A stretch of DNA of 64,000 bases, taken from the NCBI GenBank assembly GCA_947579665.1, contig OX388348.1, positions 4,712,001 to 4,776,000 of the forward strand, in the 5' to 3' direction. The stretch is from Sympetrum striolatum (Eukaryota > Arthropoda > Insecta > Odonata > Libellulidae). Shown here piece after piece: positions 58,361 through 64,000 of this stretch. The position numbers and the translations under genes are program-made. How positions within the stretch are numbered: position 1 is the stretch's first letter; every line of letters begins with the position of its first letter. The notes below the pieces were generated by a model. The model searched no databases. It saw only the letters and a list, made by a program, of their open reading frames with translations, and was not told where the DNA came from.

Positions 58361-59810
58361 GAAACATCCAAAACTCCAAAAATATCGGTGAAATATCAGG
58401 TTTTTGGTCATATTTTGGTGAAAATTAAGCAAAACTATTAAACTTTTGATTCTTATTAATACTTTTGACAAGATCTATCTAAATTTAGAAGAAATATTCT
58501 ATTTTTTTAGCAGGGAACCCAAAAAACGTCGAAAACACAAATGAAATTGGTGAAATATATGGTTTTTGTCCATATTGTTCTAAATTGAGCGTAATTAGTC
58601 AAGTTGGATTCATATTAATGCCTTTGACGTGAACTAACACTTTTATTTGGAAATTATCAATAATGCATAGCTGTAAACCCAAAAAACGTCGAAAACTCGA
58701 ATGAAATTCGTGAAATTTATGGTTTTATGCCATATTTTTCTAAAAATTGAGCATTAATGGTCAGTGTTCAATTCATTTTAATGCTTTTGACGAGATCCAT
58801 CAAAGTTTTTAAAAATATTGAATAATCCATAACAGTAATCCCAAAAAACATCGAAAATTTGAAAAAAAATCGGTAAAATTTCTGGTTTTTGTCCAAATTT
58901 TGCTGAAATTTTTGCAAAACTAGTCAAATTTGGACTCATTTTAATGCTTTTGTCAATATCTACCCATATTTAAAAAAAATTCAATTTCTCATTGCACTTA
59001 ACCCAGAAAACGTCGAAAACGGGAATAAAATCGGTGAAATTTATGGTTTTTGGCCATATTTTAATAAAAATTCAGCGAAACTAGCCAAAGTTTGATTCAT
59101 GTTAATGCTGTTGAGAAAATCTATCAAAATAATTTAGAAATTTTCAATTTTCCCAAGCAGTAAACCCAAAAAAATTCGAAATGTCAAAAGAAAACATTGA
59201 CAATTCCGGATTTTAGCCAAAATTAGCTGAAATTGAGCATAACTGGTTACATTGGATTCATTTAAATGCTTTTGCCGAGATCTACCAAAATTTTTAAAAT
59301 ACATTCAATTTTTTGGAGCAGTTAACCCGAAAAACGTCATTCGAAAAACGAAAATTTGAAAAAATTCGGTAAAATTTCTGGTTTTTTCTTATTTTTTCTG
59401 AAAATTTAGCAAAACTGATCAAATTTGGACTCATTTTAAAGCTTTTGCCGAGATCAACCCAAATTCTAAAAACATATTCAATTTTTTGGAGCAGTTAACC
59501 TGAATAACGTCGAAAACAGGAATAAAATCGGTAAATTTTATGGTTTTTGGCTATATTTTTATAAAAGTGGAGGTAAACTGCTCAACTTTGGTTTCATTTT
59601 AATGCTTTTGCCGGTATCTATCAAATTCTAAAAACATATTCAATTTTTATTAGGTGCAAACCCAAAAGCCGTCGTAAACTCGTATAAATTCGTTTAAATT
59701 TACGGTTTTTGGCTATATTTTGCTAAAAATTGCGCTAAACAAGACACAATTGTATTCATTTTAAAGCTTTTGAAGGGATCCATCAATCTGGGTAATTATG
59801 ATTGATAACC
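58361..59810. repeat. sat162 nine-monomer run (HOR type)
   Basis: Standard run with private changes CTGTTGAGAAAATC (also at 43629) and ATAAAAGTGGAGG. The transition reads CCATCAATCTGGG. Confidence 0.9.
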
Positions 59811-60315
59811 CGATGTCGATGAACAGAGTTCGATGACCCGAGGTCGCTGACCTTAGGTCAATTACCCGAGGTGAATGATCCGAGGTCATTGACCCGAAGT
59901 TATTGACCCATGGTCATAAAACCGAGGTCAATGACCTGAGGTCAATGACCCAAGATCGATAACCTGAGGTCGATGACCCGAGGTCACTGACCTTAGGTCA
60001 ATGACCCGAGGTCAATGACCCGAGGTCAATGACCCGAGGTCAATGACCCAAGGTAAATGAAACAAAGTCACTGACCCGAGGTTGACTCCGGGTGGTCGAC
60101 TTCGGGAGGTGCAATCCGGGACGTCAACTCTGGGACTTTGTTTACGGGAGGTCGACTCCGGGAGGTCAACTCCGGGAGGTCGACACCGGGAGGTCGACTC
60201 CGGGAGGTCGACTCCGGGAGGTCGACTCCGGGAGATCGACTCCGGGAGGTCGACTCCGGGAGGTCGACTCTGGGAGGTCGACTCCGGAAGGTGGACTCCG
60301 GGAGGGTGACTCCAC
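59811..60315. repeat. 14A (to 60079) plus 14B (60080-60315) minisatellites
   Basis: Same variant set as 16141 (GGGAGATCGACTCC unit, no GTTTACTCC unit) but one more 14A and one more 14B unit. Confidence 0.9.
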
Positions 60316-60510
60316 GAGGTTGATAACAGGATTTCAATTCCAAGATGAGAGTTCTGAGAGGTCGACTCAGATAGATCGGATCACTCGGTGAGTCATATTC
60401 AGGTTTTCGACAAATAGAGTTTGACTCCGGACCATTCAAGGTCGGTTTCTTGAACAGTTACGGAAAAGTCGTCGAAAAGTAGGCATTTTTACGAATTTTC
60501 ACTGTTTTTT
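60316..60510. repeat. Anchor and start of T2, interrupted by GT-element composite
   Basis: Same interruption point as 16822, 24194 and 49758. Confidence 0.85.
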
Positions 60511-60639
60511 ACATTCTCCATATACGAAGTATAGAGAAAGTATTGTTTTCATGAAAAAATTCGACTTCGAGATTTCAACGGAAATACACGTTTTGGGGTC
60601 ACTAGAACACGTTTTGACCATTTTCGGAATGATGTCTGT

Positions 60640-60702
<63 letters not shown>

Positions 60703-62584
60703 TGTGTGTGTGTATGTGTGTGTGATAATGGGCGTTCTAACTCGAAAACTAAAAGTCGTATCAATACCAAACTTCATATAAGGTACTTTTGTGGGTGCTG
60801 TCAGAGTTGATTAGTTTTTAGAGTAAATCCGTTAACCGGAAGTCGAGCTTTATTCATTAAAGCTCATTTCCGGTTTTCAAAATATCTCCATAAATATGAT
60901 ATATACGTCTATTGTATTACTTATAAATGTTTTAGATAGTATATTTTACTATTACTTATGTATTTAACATATTTTTGTATCACCGGTTCATTAGTAGTTA
61001 TTCGTGAAATACTGATAAACCGGAAGAAGATGATTATGTACTTTGTGGGCGCTCTAACATGAAAACTAACTGTCGGATCAACACCAAATTTCATAAATGT
61101 TACTTTTATTACAGTCGTTAGAGTTGATTAGTTTTTGGAGTAGATCGGTCACCCGGAAGTTGAGCTTCATTCTTCAAAGCTCATTTCCGGTTTTCAAAAT
61201 ATCTCCATAAATATGATTTATTGGTATATTGTATTCCTTATAAAAGTTTTAGATAATATAATTTACTATAACTTTTGTATTTAATATATTTTTGTATCAC
61301 CGGTTGATTAAGAGTTATTCGTGCAATACCGATAACCCGGGAAGTAGCTGTTATGTCTTTTGTGGGCGCTCTAACATGAAAACCATTCGTTGTATCAATT
61401 TTAAATTCCACATATAGTGTTTTTGTTGGTGTCGTTAGAGTTGATTAGTTTTTGGAGTAAATTGGTTGACCGGAAGTCGAGCTTCATTCTACAAAGCTCA
61501 TTTCCGGTTTTCAAAATATCTCCATAAATATGATATTTAGGTATATACTATTAATTATAAATGTTTTAGAAAATTTATTTTACTATAACTTTTGTATGAA
61601 ACATACTTTTATATCACCGATTGTTTAGGAGTTCTTCATGAAATACCGATAAACCGGAATTTGCTTAGTATGTACTTTGTGGGCGCTCTCACATGAAAAC
61701 TATTTGTCGTTTCAACACCAAATTTCATGTATATTACTTTGGTTGTTGTGATTAGAGTTTATTATTTTTTAGAGTATATCATTGAACCGGAAGTTGAGCT
61801 TTACTCTTCGAAGCTTATTTCCGATTTTGCAAAATACCTCTATAAATATGATATTTAGGTATATACTATTATTTTTAAAAGTTTTAGAAAAATTACTCTA
61901 CTACACCTTTTGTATTAAACATATTTTTGTATCACTGATTGTTTAGGAGTTATTCGTGAAATACCGATAAACCGGAAGTTGCTGATTATTTACTTTGTGG
62001 GCGCTCTTACCTGAAAACTATTTGTCGTATCAACACCAAATTTCGTACATTTTATTTTGGTTGGTGTCATCAGAGTTGATTAGGTTTTGGAGGATATCGG
62101 TTTACCAGAAGTCGATCTTTATTTTTGGAAGCTCATTTCCGTTTTTGAAACATTTCACCATTAAACCTTAAGTAGTCTCGTGGGGTCAATGTGACATCAG
62201 GCGCTATATTACCGTCGGGATCACAGAAACTAATGAAGATATTTCAACCAAATTTTCGTTTTGTAAAAATGTTGTCGATGTTATGATTATCTGAGGATTT
62301 TCTTAATGTCAAGTTATAAGAAGTATGCAATTTTAGCAGTGTTACCAAATTTACTGAAATAAATTTTAATAATTATCTAAACATTATTTCAACAATTTTT
62401 AAGCACCTATACATAAAATAATTCATAGGTATTTTAAAGATTTACTGAATATTTTAGGAATGAATCTATAATGTTTAAAATGCTATTACAGTTCACAGAA
62501 TACCTTACTAATGCTCACTGAGTAAATATGTGTTGATATAGTTTCAATATAGTAACAAAGAGCTACGCATTAATTTGTTTTTTT
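60511..62584 (+). mobile_element. GT-element composite, left member, with 190-bp internal deletion
   Basis: (GT)n about 89 bp (60635-60723). At 61204-61217 the motif TCCATAAATATGAT occurs once, where sister copies have it twice 190 bp apart, so the intervening repeat was lost between 14-bp direct repeats. The remainder matches 49759-51974. Confidence 0.8.
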
Positions 62585-63603
62585 ACTTTCTCCATATACG
62601 AAGTATAGAGAAAGTATTGTTTTCATGAAAAAATTCGACTTCGAGATTTCAACGGAAATACATGTTTTGGGGTCCCTAGAACACGTTTTGAAAATTTTCG
62701 GAATGATGTCTGTGTGTGTGTGTGTGTATGTGTGTGTGTGATAGTGGGCGCTCTAACGTGAAAACTATTGGTCGTATCAATACCAAACTTCATGTATAGT
62801 AGTGGTGTGTGTGCTGTCAGAGTTGATTAGTTTTTGGAGTAAATCGGTCAACCGGAAGTCGAGCTTTATTGATTAAATCTCATTTCCGGTTTTCAAAATA
62901 TCTCCATAAATATGATATATACGTATATTGTATTACTTATAAAAGTTTTAGATAATGTAATTTACTATAACTTTTGTATTTAATATATTTTTGTATCTGC
63001 GGTTGATTAGGAGTTATTCGTGAAATGCTGATAAACCGGAAGAAGATGATTATGTACTTTGTGGGCGCTCTAACATGAAAACTAACTGTCGGATCAACAC
63101 CAAATTTCATAAATGTTACTTTTATTACAGTCGTTAGAGTTGATTAGTTTTTAGAGTAGATCGGTCACCCGGAAGTTGAGCTTCATTCTTCAAAGCTTAT
63201 TTCCGGTTTTCAAAATATCTCCATAAATATGATATTTAGGTATATACTATTAAATATATATGTTTTAGAAAATAAAATTTACAATAACTTTTGTTTGAAA
63301 CATATTTTTTTCTCACTGATTGTTTAGGAGTTATACATGAAATACTGATAAACCGGAAGTTGCTGATTATGTACTTTGTGGGCGCTCTGGGCTCTATGGG
63401 CGAAAGGCCAAATTCATCTTTTTTCATCGAGCATGTCCCGAAAAACATTATTTATAATTTTTGTGACGTAAAAGATAATAATATATAAATTAATCACTCA
63501 TCTTCCAAGTTTATATTGAATATAGAGTTCGAAATTACTGTCCTAGATAAATATTTACATCTTATGTATGGAGAAAGTCATGTGCTGGCCACATCAGATT
63601 TTT
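62585..63603 (+). mobile_element. GT-element composite, right member
   Basis: Both termini present, near-identical to 26411-27429 and the same length. Re-enters T2 at GGCTTTATTTTGC. Confidence 0.8.
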
Positions 63604-64000
63604 GGCTTTATTTTGCAAAAAATTCGATATAATATATTTGATTTTGGACTCGTTTTGTTAACCAAAACGACATTTTTGAAACATTTTGAACACAAATTTT
63701 ATTTCTACTCTAGTAATTAGCTCGGTAATGATTTGATATTTGAGGCATTTCGAAATTTTGAACAATCATTCTATTTCTTGAAGTTAATTTTGGATAATTT
63801 GGCAAATATTTTGCATTTTAACGAAATTTGACAGTGTTTTGTGCTGTATTTTGAAAACAATTTGGAAAATCTAATCGAATTTTGACTCGTGTTGAAGATC
63901 TAAACGAGAATTTTAAAAAATTTTGAACACAAATTTAATTTTTATCTTTTAATTTAAGGAGTAACGGCATAAAGTGGGCATTTTTTCGAATTGTTTCAAT
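63604..64000. repeat. T2 block, distal part, cut by window edge
   Basis: Carries the AAACGACATTTTTG and GTGTTTTGTGCTG variants of the two other insertion-bearing HORs. The repeat array clearly continues beyond 64000. Confidence 0.85.

Overview
The window looks like repeat-rich eukaryotic, probably invertebrate (arthropod-like), heterochromatin. It has no operons, Shine-Dalgarno-spaced genes or other prokaryotic features. It is dominated by satellite DNA plus dead retrotransposon pieces. The species cannot be named from sequence alone. The working labels below (sat162, T2, 14A, 14B, anchor, GT-element) are mine and come from no database.

Left edge (1-4920). A GC-rich non-LTR retrotransposon (LINE) runs in from the left: the 3' part of a gag-like ORF1 with a CCHC zinc knuckle (1-957), then an ORF2 endonuclease/reverse transcriptase pseudogene (1015-2914). 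ORF2 is broken by a frameshift, a stop codon, an in-frame loss of RT motif A and a substituted endonuclease residue. At 2915 it ends abruptly in about 780 bp of simple sequence, (AAT/AAC/ACC)n then (CA)n. That tract leads into two head-to-tail, diverged minus-strand copies of an unclassified GT-element. One of them holds a ~100-bp tRNA-like insert.

Satellite domain (4920-64000). Two AT-rich tandem families alternate with two 14-bp minisatellites. sat162 is a 161-164 bp monomer, with about 150 copies here. T2 is a related AT-rich block. 14A (core GAGGTCAATGACCC) always precedes 14B (core GGGAGGTCGACTCC). 14B is normally followed by a ~140-bp single-copy 'anchor', then T2, then a sat162 run, most often of nine monomers. 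This 14A-14B-anchor-T2-sat162 cycle repeats every ~2.7-2.8 kb, with ~2.0-2.2 kb short variants, and forms a higher-order repeat (HOR) array. Older, less regular sat162 runs (7065-11355 and 28091-31307) lie among the homogenised HORs. Long blocks recur at fixed offsets (about 25.56, 30.17, 36.2 and 43.67 kb), so the array has been shuffled by segmental duplication.

Insertions. A composite of two GT-elements sits at one T-tract in T2 in three HORs (24195-27429, 49759-52997, 60511-63603), and a truncated version sits at 16823-18261. This is one insertion event later amplified with the array. The only non-satellite island (32678-35410) contains a GC-rich patch, a tandem array of ~310-bp units carrying six tRNA-like B boxes on the minus strand, and a LINE 3' fragment inserted inside that array.

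Most notable observation. The 14A unit is an inverted repeat AGGTCA-A-TGACC(C/T), which matches the ecdysone-receptor type IR-1 nuclear-receptor consensus. The window therefore holds 19 clusters of such sites, up to 17 consecutive units, regularly spaced within a nucleosome-length satellite. No intact protein-coding gene is supported. Nearly all open frames are by-products of stop-free repeats.
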